DNA of 64,000 nt from an uncultured Lachnospiraceae bacterium (GCA_930972465.1 CAKNHF010000012.1:1-64000); one strand, 5' to 3'. Counted from the stretch's first letter, positions 15,674 through 24,337 are shown. Translations and numbers: made by a program. The notes: generated by a model from the letters alone, not told the origin.

Positions 15674-17008
15674 CTATGCAGCAAGCCTTTTCCGGTTTGC
15701 AAGATAATAGCCGATTCCCAGTGCATCGGCAAGAAACCATCCGATGGGAACAGACCACCATATCCCCACGACACCGAAAACAGGGAGGGCTGAGAGCGCA
15801 TAGGCAAGAGCCACCCGTGTGCCCAGCGACATGACAGTGAGGATGACGGACATTCCCGGTTTCCCGAGAGCGCGGTACAGTCCGTAGAGCAGAAACAGGA
15901 TACCGATCAGCGTATAGAAAGCGCCTTCAATACGCAGATACCGGACTCCTTCAGATATGACGGAGACTTCTTCTGCGTCGATAAACAGCCCCATCAGCGG
16001 CTCTGCGAAAACAAAGACCAGCAGAGAGATGAACAGACTGAAGAAGACAGAAGTGAGGAGCGCTGCCCGGATGCCTTTTTGGATCCTGTTATTCTCTCTC
16101 GCTCCGAAATTCTGAGCGATGAAGATGGAAAATGCGTTTCCAAAGTCCTGGACGGGCAGATAGGCAAAAGCATCAATTTTCACTGCTGCCGCAAAGGCAG
16201 CCATGATGGTAGTGCCAAAACTGTTAACCAGACCCTGCACTGCCAGGATTCCCAGGTTCATAATGGACTGCTGCATACAGGTCAGAGCCGAAAAACTGGT
16301 AATTTCCTTTATCCGGCTCAGACGAAGACGGATGCCGGCCTTAGGCCGTATCAGGTGAGGAAATCGGATGCATGTGTAGAGGGCAATTCCGATTCCGGAT
16401 ACATACTGAGAGATGACGGTGGCTTCAGCGGCTCCGCCGACGCCCCGGTCAAGCCCGGCAACGAACCACAGATCCAGCACGATGTTAAGTACTGCAGATA
16501 CGGCAAGAAAAGCCAGAGGGATCACGGAATTGCCGAGGGAGCGCAGGAGCGAGGCGAAAAAATTATAAAGGAAAATACCGACCAGACCTGCAAAGATCAC
16601 CATCAGGTACTCTTTCATCAGGCTTATGAGTTCGTCCGGAGTGCGCAGAAACCAGATGATCCAGTCGATTCCTGCAAAAATCAGAATATTCAGAAAAATT
16701 GTCACAATACCCAGAAGAACAAAGGAGGCAATGATTCCTTCCTGCAGTCCTCTTTCATCCTTCTGTCCGAAGCGGATGGAGAATACGGTTCCACTTCCCA
16801 TGGCAAGTCCCAGAATGATGGAGGTCAGAAATGTCATAAGAGAAAAGGCGGATCCCACCGCTGCCAGCGCGTCCGCGCCCAGAAAACGTCCTACGATCAG
16901 GGTATCCGCGATATTGTAGCACTGCTGCAGGAGATCGCCCAGAATCATTGGTATGGCGAAGCGCAGCATGGTCTTCATGACAGGACCGCGAGTAAGTTCA
17001 TTTTCCAT
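15674..17008 (-). CDS. MATE-family multidrug/sodium antiporter
   Basis: The 444-aa protein has about 12 hydrophobic segments. It begins MENELTRGPVMKTMLRFAIPMILGDLLQQCYNIADTLIVGRFLGADALAAVG, a clear MATE (NorM/DinF superfamily) signature, and repeats the motif in the second half. ATG 17008 is preferred over an in-frame GTG at 17017. It converges on the spore hydrolase gene and has a strong promoter (TTGACA/TATCAT) with repeated upstream sites. The substrate is unknown. Confidence 0.9.
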   Translation of the reverse strand: MENELTRGPVMKTMLRFAIPMILGDLLQQCYNIADTLIVGRFLGADALAAVGSAFSLMTFLTSIILGLAMGSGTVFSIRFGQKDERGLQEGIIASFVLLGIVTIFLNILIFAGIDWIIWFLRTPDELISLMKEYLMVIFAGLVGIFLYNFFASLLRSLGNSVIPLAFLAVSAVLNIVLDLWFVAGLDRGVGGAAEATVISQYVSGIGIALYTCIRFPHLIRPKAGIRLRLSRIKEITSFSALTCMQQSIMNLGILAVQGLVNSFGTTIMAAFAAAVKIDAFAYLPVQDFGNAFSIFIAQNFGARENNRIQKGIRAALLTSVFFSLFISLLVFVFAEPLMGLFIDAEEVSVISEGVRYLRIEGAFYTLIGILFLLYGLYRALGKPGMSVILTVMSLGTRVALAYALSALPVFGVVGIWWSVPIGWFLADALGIGYYLANRKRLAA

Positions 17009-17025
17009 TTTGATCACTGCTTTCT

Positions 17026-17086
17026 ATTCGTAATTTTTAAATTAACATTCGTAAGATATGATAATCTGAAAAGGAAGGATTGTCAA
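17026..17086 (-). promoter_or_regulatory. MATE promoter with two direct ATTCGTAA repeats
   Basis: On the minus strand TTGACA (17086-17081) and TATCAT (17063-17058) are 17 bases apart. Two plus-strand copies of ATTCGTAA lie at 17026-17033 and 17047-17054, 21 bases (two helical turns) apart, between the -10 and the start codon. They look like repressor half-sites. Confidence 0.6.
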
Positions 17087-17221
17087 CCGGAATAAAAGGA
17101 AGTATAATGGCAGAAAACACGGCGAAATGCCGGAAATAAGCGCCGGAGGGGCAATGTCGGAAGAACAGGGACATGCTGGAATTCCGGTATATCGGCATGG
17201 CTGAGAGGGAGGCAGTGTTTT

Positions 17222-17680
17222 ATGTTTCTGGACGGGCTTGATGAACTGGATCAGAAGATTGTCAGTCTTCTGATCCGGAATGCAAGAATGTCTTATTCGG
17301 AGATCGGTCAGAAAGTCGGAATCTCCAGAGTGGCGGTTAAGATGAGAGTGAAAGCTTTGGAACAGAAAGGAATTATAGAAGAATATACGACCATTATCAA
17401 TCCACAGAAGATCAGCGGCGCCATATCCTGCTATTTTGAGATCGAGACAAGGCCGGATACCCTGATGGAAGTGGCAGAGATTCTGAAGACGAACGGTACA
17501 GTCACACAGATCTACCGTGTTACGGGTAAGAGCAGGCTTCATGTCCATGCAGTCGCTTCCTCCAATGAAGAGATGGAAAAACTGATCTGCGACACCATGG
17601 ATAATCTGCCCGGAGTGGTGGAATGTACCTGCAACACGATCCTCTCCAGGATCAAGGATATCAAGGGACTTCGCCTGTAA
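17222..17680 (+). CDS. Lrp/AsnC-family transcriptional regulator
   Basis: The 152-aa protein has an N-terminal helix-turn-helix (LDELDQKIVSLLIRNARMSYSEIGQKVGISRVAVKMRVKALEQKGII) and a C-terminal RAM/AsnC effector domain (ISCYFEIETRPD... TGKSRLHVHAVASSNEEMEKLI). It starts 40-60 bases before the cbiG region and is divergent from the MATE gene. It lacks the active-site residues expected of Lrp-like siroheme decarboxylases. It may sense an amino acid and control cbiG or the MATE gene; that is inference from position. Confidence 0.88.
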   Translation: MFLDGLDELDQKIVSLLIRNARMSYSEIGQKVGISRVAVKMRVKALEQKGIIEEYTTIINPQKISGAISCYFEIETRPDTLMEVAEILKTNGTVTQIYRVTGKSRLHVHAVASSNEEMEKLICDTMDNLPGVVECTCNTILSRIKDIKGLRL

Positions 17681-17739
17681 AACGGCGCGGGCAGTACACT
17701 GGGAAAGAGGATGCAGATGACAGCGGGAAAGGAGCGGAT

Positions 17740-18819
17740 ATGACCGGCGGAATTATTATTTTCAGTTTTACCCGTACAGGGACTGAGCTGAGCAGACAGC
17801 TGCGGATGAGGCTGAGCCAGGAAAACAAAAGATGCTGCGGGTATGCTCCGGAGAAGTTCGCGGGAGAGGGAATCGAACCGGTTTCAGGAGAAATCAGGCA
17901 GATTATCGGGAAAAACTGGGGAAAGAATACGTTTATCTTTATCGGGGCAGCCGGAATCGCGGTGAGATATATCGCACCTTTTGTAAAGGACAAGTTTACC
18001 GATTCGGCCGTACTGGTTCTGGACGAAAAAGGAGAATATGTGATTCCCCTTCTGTCGGGACATATGGGCGGAGCAGTCCGGATGGCAGATGGGATCGCCG
18101 GAATGATCGGGGCGGAAGCGGTTCATACAACTGCGACGGATGTACAGAAGAAATTCGCGGTGGACGTGTTTGCAGGCGAGAATCATTTATACATTACCGA
18201 TCGCAGGATGTCAAAGGAGATATCGGCGGCGGTACTGGAAGGAGAGAGGGTTGCTTTTTTCCCGGAGTACCAGGGATGCCGGATTGAAGGAAATATTCCG
18301 GAAGAACTCATACTGTGCAGGGATTATGATTCGCTGAAAGCATTCCGGCACAGGATTATCATAACAGACAACATGCAGGTCGCAGACGGGAGAGAGAACA
18401 ACGGAACGCTTGTGCTGAAGCCCCGGAATATTACGGCCGGGATCGGCTGCCGCAGAGGCATCGGAAGGGAGCTGCTGAAAAAAGGCCTTGAAAGTATTCT
18501 GGCAGAGAGAGGACTTTCGATGGAACAGGTGGAGCGGATCGCAAGCATTGATCTGAAAAAAGATGAACCGGGAATTCTTCAGCTGGCAGATGAGTACGGA
18601 ATTCCGTTTATTACTTATCCGGCAGAGGAGTTAAAGAAGATTGGAAATGTCACATCTTCTTCCTCATTTGTAGAGCAGGTGACAGGAGTCGACAACGTGT
18701 GCGAGAGAGCGGCTCTCATGTGCTGCGGAGAAGGAAAACTGATTCAGGGAAAGAGCGTACGGGATTCCATGACGGCGGCGCTTGCGAGGAGTCCTTTGAT
18801 ACTGAGAATGGATGTATGA
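17740..18819 (+). CDS. cbiG: CbiG, cobalt-precorrin-5A hydrolase
   Basis: The 359-aa protein begins MTGGIIIFSFTRTGTELSRQL. It contains FIGAAGIAVRYIAPFVKDKFTDSAVLVLDE and PLLSGHMGGAVRMADGIA, the CbiG N-terminal signature, plus the C-terminal CbiG domain starting GIGCRRGIGRELL. CbiG opens the delta-lactone of cobalt-precorrin-5A, releasing acetaldehyde in the anaerobic pathway. ATG 17740 follows AAAGGAG. It is separated by 6 kb from the main cbi operon, which is unusual because cbiG normally lies between cbiF and cbiH. Confidence 0.9.
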   Translation: MTGGIIIFSFTRTGTELSRQLRMRLSQENKRCCGYAPEKFAGEGIEPVSGEIRQIIGKNWGKNTFIFIGAAGIAVRYIAPFVKDKFTDSAVLVLDEKGEYVIPLLSGHMGGAVRMADGIAGMIGAEAVHTTATDVQKKFAVDVFAGENHLYITDRRMSKEISAAVLEGERVAFFPEYQGCRIEGNIPEELILCRDYDSLKAFRHRIIITDNMQVADGRENNGTLVLKPRNITAGIGCRRGIGRELLKKGLESILAERGLSMEQVERIASIDLKKDEPGILQLADEYGIPFITYPAEELKKIGNVTSSSSFVEQVTGVDNVCERAALMCCGEGKLIQGKSVRDSMTAALARSPLILRMDV

Positions 18820-18985
18820 TGAAAAGATAAGATCTCAGAAATAGTTTTTCATACGGAAATTCGGATGTAAAAGGAGATATCAGGGAGATAAAGATATTCA
18901 ATATTTCATGTCTGAAAGAAACGAAAGAAGCTCTTTTGCTGCAGGAACACAGGTATAGAGAGCTGGAAAGAAGAAGGGAAATGAG

Positions 18986-19606
18986 ATGGACAGAAACGAA
19001 AAATGGCTGGAATGGGCGGTAGAACTTCAAAGCATTGCACAGGCAGGGCTTCATTACGGAAAGGACCGGTTCGACCTGGAGCGGTATGAGAGGATACGTG
19101 CCATTGCAGCGGAGATGATCAGTTATAAGACAGAAATTCCGGTGGAGAAGGTAAAGGATCTGTTCTGCAATGAGACGGGATACCAGACGCCAAAGCTGGA
19201 CACCCGCGCCGCAATCTTCCAGGACGATAAGATCCTGCTCGTGCAGGAGAACAATGGGACCTGGTCCATGCCCGGCGGCTGGGTTGACGTGGATGTCTCG
19301 GTGGGAGAGAACGTGGTCAAGGAAGTGAAGGAGGAAGCAGGTCTGGATGTCACGGCGGATCTGGTCATAGCCATTCAGGACAGGGAGAAACATAATCTTC
19401 CAATCTATGCTTATAAAGTATGTAAGGTATTTGTGCTGTGTTCTGTCAAGGGAGGCTCTTTTGAGAAGAACATAGAGACTGTGGGGAGCCGGTATTTCGG
19501 CATGGATGAGCTGCCTCAGCTTGCCACAGAGAAAAATAATGAAGAACAGATACGGATGTGCTTTGAAGCGTATCATTCAGAGAACTGGAAGACTCATCTG
19601 GAATAG
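18986..19606 (+). CDS. NUDIX hydrolase with N-terminal NUDIX_N domain
   Basis: The 206-aa protein has an N-terminal helical domain (about 1-65, LEWAVELQSIAQAGLHYGKDRFDLERY) of the type found before Nudix domains in ADP-ribose or GDP-mannose-type hydrolases. A Nudix box follows: GGWVDVDVSVGENVVKEVKEEAGL, with K replacing the first R. It removes a nucleoside-diphosphate-linked group, substrate unknown. It begins a run of nucleotide-related and small-molecule genes (18986-23029). Confidence 0.85.
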   Translation: MDRNEKWLEWAVELQSIAQAGLHYGKDRFDLERYERIRAIAAEMISYKTEIPVEKVKDLFCNETGYQTPKLDTRAAIFQDDKILLVQENNGTWSMPGGWVDVDVSVGENVVKEVKEEAGLDVTADLVIAIQDREKHNLPIYAYKVCKVFVLCSVKGGSFEKNIETVGSRYFGMDELPQLATEKNNEEQIRMCFEAYHSENWKTHLE

Positions 19607-19654
19607 ATGCAACTGGGATTTTATACGCGCATTGAAGTCGAATGGAGAACTGAT

Positions 19655-20725
19655 ATGAGGAAAAGTTTATCTGAGATGAGCCTGGAAGAATTATGGCGGC
19701 TATTTCCCATTATCCTGGCAGATCACAGGGAAGAATGGAAGACATGGTACACTGAAGAAAAGGAGCTGCTTGAGCGCATCCTTCCTCCGGGAACAGCAGA
19801 GCGGATCAGCCATGTGGGCAGCACTGCCATCGGGAAGATCAAGTCAAAACCGATCGTGGACATTCTGATTGAGGTGATGCCGGGAACAGATATGGGAGAA
19901 GTTTGTGACGTTCTCTGTGAAAACGGATGGATCTGCATGAGTCAGAGTGAAAACAGGATGTCGTTTAATAAAGGGTATACGGAGCAAGGATTTGCAGAGA
20001 AAGTATTCCATCTGCATCTGAGGTATTCCGGCGACCATGATGAACTGTATTTCCGGGATTATCTGAATGAGCACACGGATATTGCAGAGAGATATGAACA
20101 GCTGAAGCTGGCGCTTTGGAAAAGATACGAACATGACAGAGACGGTTACACAGAGGCAAAGGGGGCATTTGTCCGGAAATATACAGCTGAAGCAAAGAAA
20201 GAGTATGGGAGCCGCTATGACAAGAGACTGTATCTGATCGGAGGTCCTATGGGTGTGGGAAAGACAACGGCAGGACAAATACTTAAGAGAAGTCTTTCGA
20301 AATGTGTATTCCTGGACGGCGACTGGTGCTGGGATATGGATCCCTTCCAGGTCACGGAGGAGACAAAACAGATGGTCATAGAGAATATCTGTGTGCTTCT
20401 GAATAATTTCCTTCACTGCACCGTGTATCAGAATATTGTGTTCTGCTGGGTCATGCATCAGCAGAAAATCCTGGATGAGATCATATCCCGGTTGGATACA
20501 GAAAAATGCAGGATCCTGAAGGTCTCTCTGGTCTGCACGGAAAATGCTCTTCGGGAGCGCCTTGAGAAAGATATCAGGGATGGGGTGCGGAAAGAGGATG
20601 TGATCAGCCGGAGTCTCAGCTATCTTCCTCTGTATGACAAGCTGGATACCATGAAGATCGACGTTTCGGAAAAGTCTGCGGAGAAGATTGCAGAGGAAAT
20701 TATAAGGACAGCGGATACTTTGTGA
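19655..20725 (+). CDS. GrpB-AAA/kinase fusion protein
   Basis: The 356-aa protein joins two domains. Residues about 15-180 are a GrpB/UPF0157 nucleotidyltransferase-like domain (ISHVGSTAIGKIKSKPIVDILIEV, LRYSGDHDELYFRDYLN). Residues about 190-356 are a P-loop ATPase beginning LYLIGGPMGVGKTTAGQIL, resembling shikimate/zeta-type kinases. ATG 19655 follows GGAGAAC. GrpB proteins are poorly characterised; recent knowledge links some to nucleotidyl transfer. Fusion to a small-molecule kinase suggests two steps on one metabolite. Confidence 0.75.
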   Translation: MRKSLSEMSLEELWRLFPIILADHREEWKTWYTEEKELLERILPPGTAERISHVGSTAIGKIKSKPIVDILIEVMPGTDMGEVCDVLCENGWICMSQSENRMSFNKGYTEQGFAEKVFHLHLRYSGDHDELYFRDYLNEHTDIAERYEQLKLALWKRYEHDRDGYTEAKGAFVRKYTAEAKKEYGSRYDKRLYLIGGPMGVGKTTAGQILKRSLSKCVFLDGDWCWDMDPFQVTEETKQMVIENICVLLNNFLHCTVYQNIVFCWVMHQQKILDEIISRLDTEKCRILKVSLVCTENALRERLEKDIRDGVRKEDVISRSLSYLPLYDKLDTMKIDVSEKSAEKIAEEIIRTADTL

Positions 20726-20800
20726 CTGGAGATATAAAAAATGCAGTATAAATGATACGGGATGAATTTATAGAAAAGATGAGACAGGGAGGGTGTGGAG

Positions 20801-21175
20801 ATGAAGCTGAAAAATATCCTGATCGCAGTACATGATATTGAGAGAGCGAAAACATTCTATAAAAAAATGTTCGGGCTGAATCCGGTCCTGGAGCAGGAGG
20901 GAAACGTTATCCTGACGGAAGGACTTGTCCTTCAGGATGCGGATGTATGGCAGAAATCTCTGGGACGCGGGATCCTTTCACAGAATAATGCTTCTGAGCT
21001 GTATTTTGAAGAATCAAATATGGAAGCATTTGCGAAGCGGCTGGAAGAATATGAGGACGAAATCCAATATGTGGATCGTCTGACAGAATTGTCCTGGGGA
21101 CAGAAAATGGTCCGGTTTTATGATCCGGACGGAAACCTGATTGAAGTGAGGTCGCCGGCAGCAGGCGGGAAATAA
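20801..21175 (+). CDS. Glyoxalase/VOC superfamily protein
   Basis: The 124-aa protein has the vicinal-oxygen-chelate pattern: MKLKNILIAVHDIERAKTFYKKMFGLNPVLEQEGNVIL... and the C-terminal FYDPDGNLIEVRS. Such proteins bind a metal or small ligand and range from glyoxalases to antibiotic-binding proteins. ATG 20801 follows GGGAGGG. It is followed after 16 bases by the nucleoside phosphorylase gene. Confidence 0.85.
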   Translation: MKLKNILIAVHDIERAKTFYKKMFGLNPVLEQEGNVILTEGLVLQDADVWQKSLGRGILSQNNASELYFEESNMEAFAKRLEEYEDEIQYVDRLTELSWGQKMVRFYDPDGNLIEVRSPAAGGK

Positions 21176-21191
21176 AAGGAGGAGATATAGA

Positions 21192-21980
21192 ATGAGTACA
21201 GTGTTCAACAGGACCAGAGTATCAGAGCCTGCTCTCTTTACTCCCTGTGATACGACGGAAAAGGTGAAAGACTTTCCGGCAGTTTGTGTCTCTACATTTT
21301 CTGAGAATATTATTCAGAAATTTGCGACTTTGAGAGAAACCGAGAAGATCGCGGAACTTTATACTGCCAATGGCAGCACTCCCGTTTATAAAATCCGGTA
21401 TGGAGGACAGGAGATTGCATTTTATCAGTCCAGAGTCGGCGCGCCAGCCTGCGTATCGGGATTTGAGGAGATCATTGCAATGGGAGCAGAACGGTTTGTG
21501 CTGTTTGGCTCCTGCGGTGTGCTGGATGATGAAAAGGTAAAGAAACGTATTATTGTCCCTGTATCCGCTGTGCGTGATGAGGGGACAAGCTATCATTATG
21601 CTGCACCTTCCGAAGAGATCGAGACAGATTCGGAACAGGTCAAAGTATTAAAAAATGTTCTGGAAAGATGCGGCTATCCATATGTTGAAGGAAAAACCTG
21701 GACTTCAGACGGAATCTACAGAGAAACCCTTCCGGCAATCAAAGAGCGAAGAGAAGCAGGCTGCCTGGCGGTAGAGATGGAATGCGCTTCGATGATCGCT
21801 GCGGCAAGATATCGGAAAATTCCTTTTATCCAGTTTCTGTACGGTGCGGATAACTTAAGCTCCAATACCTGGGAGATCCGCGACCTTGCACAGTACGGAT
21901 TAAATGAAGCGGAGAAATATATGGCGCTCGCATTTGAATGTGGACTGGAGATGATGAAATGGAAGACGTCCTCTATTTGA
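21192..21980 (+). CDS. Nucleoside phosphorylase (PNP/UDP family)
   Basis: The 262-aa protein shows the phosphorylase-1 family hallmarks: FVLFGSCGVL (phosphate-loop region), TSDGIYRET and VEMECASMIAAARYR, in which the E after VEM contacts the ribose. It would split a purine or pyrimidine nucleoside to base and ribose-1-phosphate. The neighbours (NUDIX, GrpB fusion, VOC) suggest salvage or removal of unusual nucleosides. It overlaps the next gene. Confidence 0.85.
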   Translation: MSTVFNRTRVSEPALFTPCDTTEKVKDFPAVCVSTFSENIIQKFATLRETEKIAELYTANGSTPVYKIRYGGQEIAFYQSRVGAPACVSGFEEIIAMGAERFVLFGSCGVLDDEKVKKRIIVPVSAVRDEGTSYHYAAPSEEIETDSEQVKVLKNVLERCGYPYVEGKTWTSDGIYRETLPAIKERREAGCLAVEMECASMIAAARYRKIPFIQFLYGADNLSSNTWEIRDLAQYGLNEAEKYMALAFECGLEMMKWKTSSI

Positions 21981-22279
21981 CCATTATGGGAGTGTGCGGA
22001 GCACTTTTCATGTACCTTGGGTGGCTGATCTGGATAAAGGAGAAGATCAATCTCATCCATGATTATCATTACAAGAAAGTAAAAGAATCTGATAAGAAGG
22101 CATATACGGCTGTTATGGGAAAGGCAACAATGTTGATAGGAGCCGGGACGGTGTTGGACGGCATTATCTGTATATTTCTGCACCTTCAGAAAGGCGGGAC
22201 TGTCTTTACGCCACTTTTTGCAGTGGGACTGGTGATGATGATATATGCGCAGATAAAGTATAATCACGGGATATTTTGA
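21959..22279 (+). CDS. Small membrane protein, DUF3784-like
   Basis: The 106-aa protein has three hydrophobic segments (about 5-25, 55-75 and 82-100) and a central charged loop (YHYKKVKESDKKAYTAVMGKATMLIGAG) like DUF3784 proteins, a common Firmicute membrane family of unknown function. It begins inside the phosphorylase gene (ATG 21959). Confidence 0.55.
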   Translation: MEDVLYLTIMGVCGALFMYLGWLIWIKEKINLIHDYHYKKVKESDKKAYTAVMGKATMLIGAGTVLDGIICIFLHLQKGGTVFTPLFAVGLVMMIYAQIKYNHGIF

Positions 22280-22393
22280 TGCCATGGCAGTATCTTGAAA
22301 AGTCCCGGAAAAACCAGTAAAGCTAATGGTTTTACGAAGCAGAAAGGCACTGATTTGACCAAATAAAAAGTTAAGTAGCTAGGAGGCATGTAG

Positions 22394-23029
22394 ATGGCAG
22401 CGTTCGACTACAAGAAAGAGTATAAAGAATTTTACCTTCCGCCGAAAAAGCCGCAGATCATAGAGATCCCTGCGATGAACTTCCTGGCGGTCCGGGGACA
22501 GGGAAATCCCAATGAAGAAGGAGGTACTTATAAGAACGCGATTGGCCTGCTTTACGGTATGGCATATACGATCAAAATGAGTAAGATGGGGGATCATAGA
22601 ATAGAGGGATATTTTGACTATGTGGTACCGCCGCTGGAAGGATTCTGGTGGCAGGAAGGAACGCAGGGAGTGGATTACTCCCGGAAAGAGGACTTTCAGT
22701 GGATCTCACTGATCCGCCTGCCGGAATTCGTGACAGAAGATGAATTTGAGTGGGCCCGCAGGGAAGCAACAGCGAAAAAGGAAATGGATTTTTCCAAGGT
22801 TGAATTCCTTACTTATGAAGAGGGACTGTGTGTGCAGTGTATGCATATCGGTTCGTATGATGCAGAACCGGATACTGTGCGCAGGATGGAGGAATATATC
22901 GAAGAACAGGGATATGAAACGGACTTTTCAGACTTCAGATTTCACCATGAAATTTATCTGAGTGATGTGCGAAGGAGTAAGCCCGAAAACCTGAAGACCG
23001 TGATCCGCCACCCTGTCAGGAAAAAATAA
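22394..23029 (+). CDS. GyrI-like small-molecule-binding protein
   Basis: The 211-aa protein begins MAAFDYKKEYKEFYLPPKKPQIIEIPAMNFLAVRGQGNPNEEGG. It contains MSKMGDHRIEGYFDYVVPPLEGFWW, typical of stand-alone GyrI-like (SOUL-like fold) proteins in Firmicutes. Relatives bind or hydrolyse hydrophobic cytotoxic compounds or act as effector domains of regulators. AGGAGG precedes the ATG by 9 bases. It is closed by a strong hairpin. Confidence 0.75.
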   Translation: MAAFDYKKEYKEFYLPPKKPQIIEIPAMNFLAVRGQGNPNEEGGTYKNAIGLLYGMAYTIKMSKMGDHRIEGYFDYVVPPLEGFWWQEGTQGVDYSRKEDFQWISLIRLPEFVTEDEFEWARREATAKKEMDFSKVEFLTYEEGLCVQCMHIGSYDAEPDTVRRMEEYIEEQGYETDFSDFRFHHEIYLSDVRRSKPENLKTVIRHPVRKK

Positions 23030-23032
23030 CAG

Positions 23033-23064
23033 AGGGAGACTGCTCATAAGCGGGCAGTCTCCCT
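23033..23064. terminator. Terminator hairpin
   Basis: AGGGAGACTGC (23033-23043) pairs perfectly with GCAGTCTCCCT (23054-23064). It is placed between convergent genes, with only a weak T tract. Confidence 0.7.
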
Positions 23065-23071
23065 ATCCAAT

Positions 23072-23380
23072 TTAGCGGAAAACTTTGAGTCTTTCCCTGA
23101 CCTCCTCTTCCGAGAGATTAAATTTTTCCCTGATCTCATCAATGATCTCTTTTTCCGGAATGTTATATTTCTTTTGGACATCTATAAGAGTTGAGATAAG
23201 TTGGTGGAGACCTTCCTCAAAACCGTTGTTATAACCATCAGATTTGCCGGCATTATATCCGTCTTCATATCCCTCCTGCTTCATTGCCTTTTCATATTTT
23301 TCCTGATCAAATGTTTCCAGAACCACTTGGATCACCTCTGCTTTCTGAGCAGTCAGGATATCGGCAAGAACGTTATTGGC
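23072..23380 (-). pseudogene. C-terminal remnant of an Rpn-family protein
   Basis: The reading frame is open from a TAA just above 23380 down to 23072 and encodes NNVLADILTAQKAEVI, then TFDQEKYEKAM. A glycine-rich helix with EGYEDGYNAGKSDGYNNGFEEG follows, and then a helical tail ending EEEVRERLKVF. This is the usual C-terminus of Rpn/PD-(D/E)XK proteins; the nuclease domain is missing. A GTG at 23335 could start an 87-aa product but has no clear ribosome binding site. Most likely a decayed gene. Confidence 0.6.
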
Positions 23381-23652
23381 ATGTTAGGATTATACGTACT
23401 TTGATGTTCATAAAGATTGAGCACTACACTGACAAGAAAACCGAGATCATTTTTCAAGGAAATTTTTGGCGGAAACCGCCGGAATAAATCTGAAAACAAG
23501 AAGCTGCTGCAAGAACGGCGAATGGGAAAGAAAATCCCATTTGTTATCCGTTAATTTTACATGAAAGATGTGAAAAAGACAATATGTCAGGTTGCACAAA
23601 ATCTGAAGGCAGGATATAATCAATTCAGAGTTCTTAAAGGAGGCAGCAGGCC
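23381..23652. other. Intergenic region with hairpins
   Basis: About 270 bases without a gene. It holds a small hairpin GGCGG-aaa-CCGCC near 23468-23480 and AATGGGA (23521-23527) pairing with TCCCATT (23535-23541), followed by T-rich sequence. The right end provides AAAGGAGG for the GTG start at 23653. Confidence 0.4.
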
Positions 23653-23946
23653 GTGGACGGGACGGGGATCAGAGATGAGGTTATTCAGGAAATCTGTGAA
23701 ATAGCTGAGAAATATAAGGTTGAAAAGGTGATCCTGTTTGGATCACGTGCCAGAGGGGATTTTCGAAGGACAAGTGATATTGATCTGGCTGTAAAGGGAG
23801 GAGATTTTATCAATTTTGCTCTGGATGTGGATGAGGAGACTTCGACTCTTCTCATGTTTGATTTCGTGGATCTGAACCGCAGTATCCAGCAGGAACTGAG
23901 GGAGAATATTGAAAGGGAAGGGAGAATAATCTATGAAAAAATTTGA
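23653..23946 (+). CDS. MntA-type nucleotidyltransferase antitoxin
   Basis: The 97-aa minimal nucleotidyltransferase has the motif GSRARGDFRRTSDIDLAVKG (GSxARG...SDIDL), in which the two aspartates bind metal. It starts with GTG 23653 after AAAGGAGG. It overlaps the next gene, which has HEPN/substrate-binding character. In MntA/HepT systems the MNT protein AMPylates and silences the HEPN RNase. Assignment is by fold and gene order. Confidence 0.8.
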   Translation: MDGTGIRDEVIQEICEIAEKYKVEKVILFGSRARGDFRRTSDIDLAVKGGDFINFALDVDEETSTLLMFDFVDLNRSIQQELRENIEREGRIIYEKI

Positions 23947-24337
23947 TATTTTCAGCTCAAATCTTGAAGTCCTGAAAAGAGCAGGACAAGAGGATATTGA
24001 TAATGAATTAATCATAAGCGGAATCATTGATAAGTTTTTTATTCAATTTGAACTCAGTTGGAAAGTTCTGAAAGAATTGCTCCGCTATGAAGGGAGTCGT
24101 GAAGCAAGATCGGAATCGCCCAGAGAGATACTGAAGGCAGCGTACTCTGTGTACGATTTTATTAATGAAGATGTCTGGATTGAGATGCTGAAGTCCAGAA
24201 ACGATATGACTCATATCTATGACGGAGAGGCGGCAAAGAGGCTTGTAAATATCATTCTGCAGAAATATATCCCTGAATTTTTGAGAATGCAGAAAGGGAT
24301 TCTGGAGCGATATGGAGATATTCTCCAACAGCTTTGA
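23933..24337 (+). CDS. HEPN-like nucleotidyltransferase partner (HI0074/HepT type)
   Basis: The 134-aa helical protein begins MKKFDIFSSNLEVLKRAG and contains FFIQFELSWKVLKELLRYEG, AAYSVYDFIN and SRNDMTHIYDGEAAK. This matches the nucleotidyltransferase substrate-binding protein family (HI0074), related to HEPN toxins. The RxxxxH-like stretch RNDMTH near residue 90 fits the HEPN ribonuclease motif. It overlaps the MNT gene by 14 bases. Probably the toxin of a toxin-antitoxin pair. Confidence 0.78.
   Translation: MKKFDIFSSNLEVLKRAGQEDIDNELIISGIIDKFFIQFELSWKVLKELLRYEGSREARSESPREILKAAYSVYDFINEDVWIEMLKSRNDMTHIYDGEAAKRLVNIILQKYIPEFLRMQKGILERYGDILQQL

Noticed and set aside
17222..17680. Lrp-like protein as a siroheme decarboxylase (AhbA/AhbB) because of its tetrapyrrole context
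   Set aside because: It lacks the histidine- and tyrosine-rich motifs of those enzymes and keeps a normal DNA-recognition helix.
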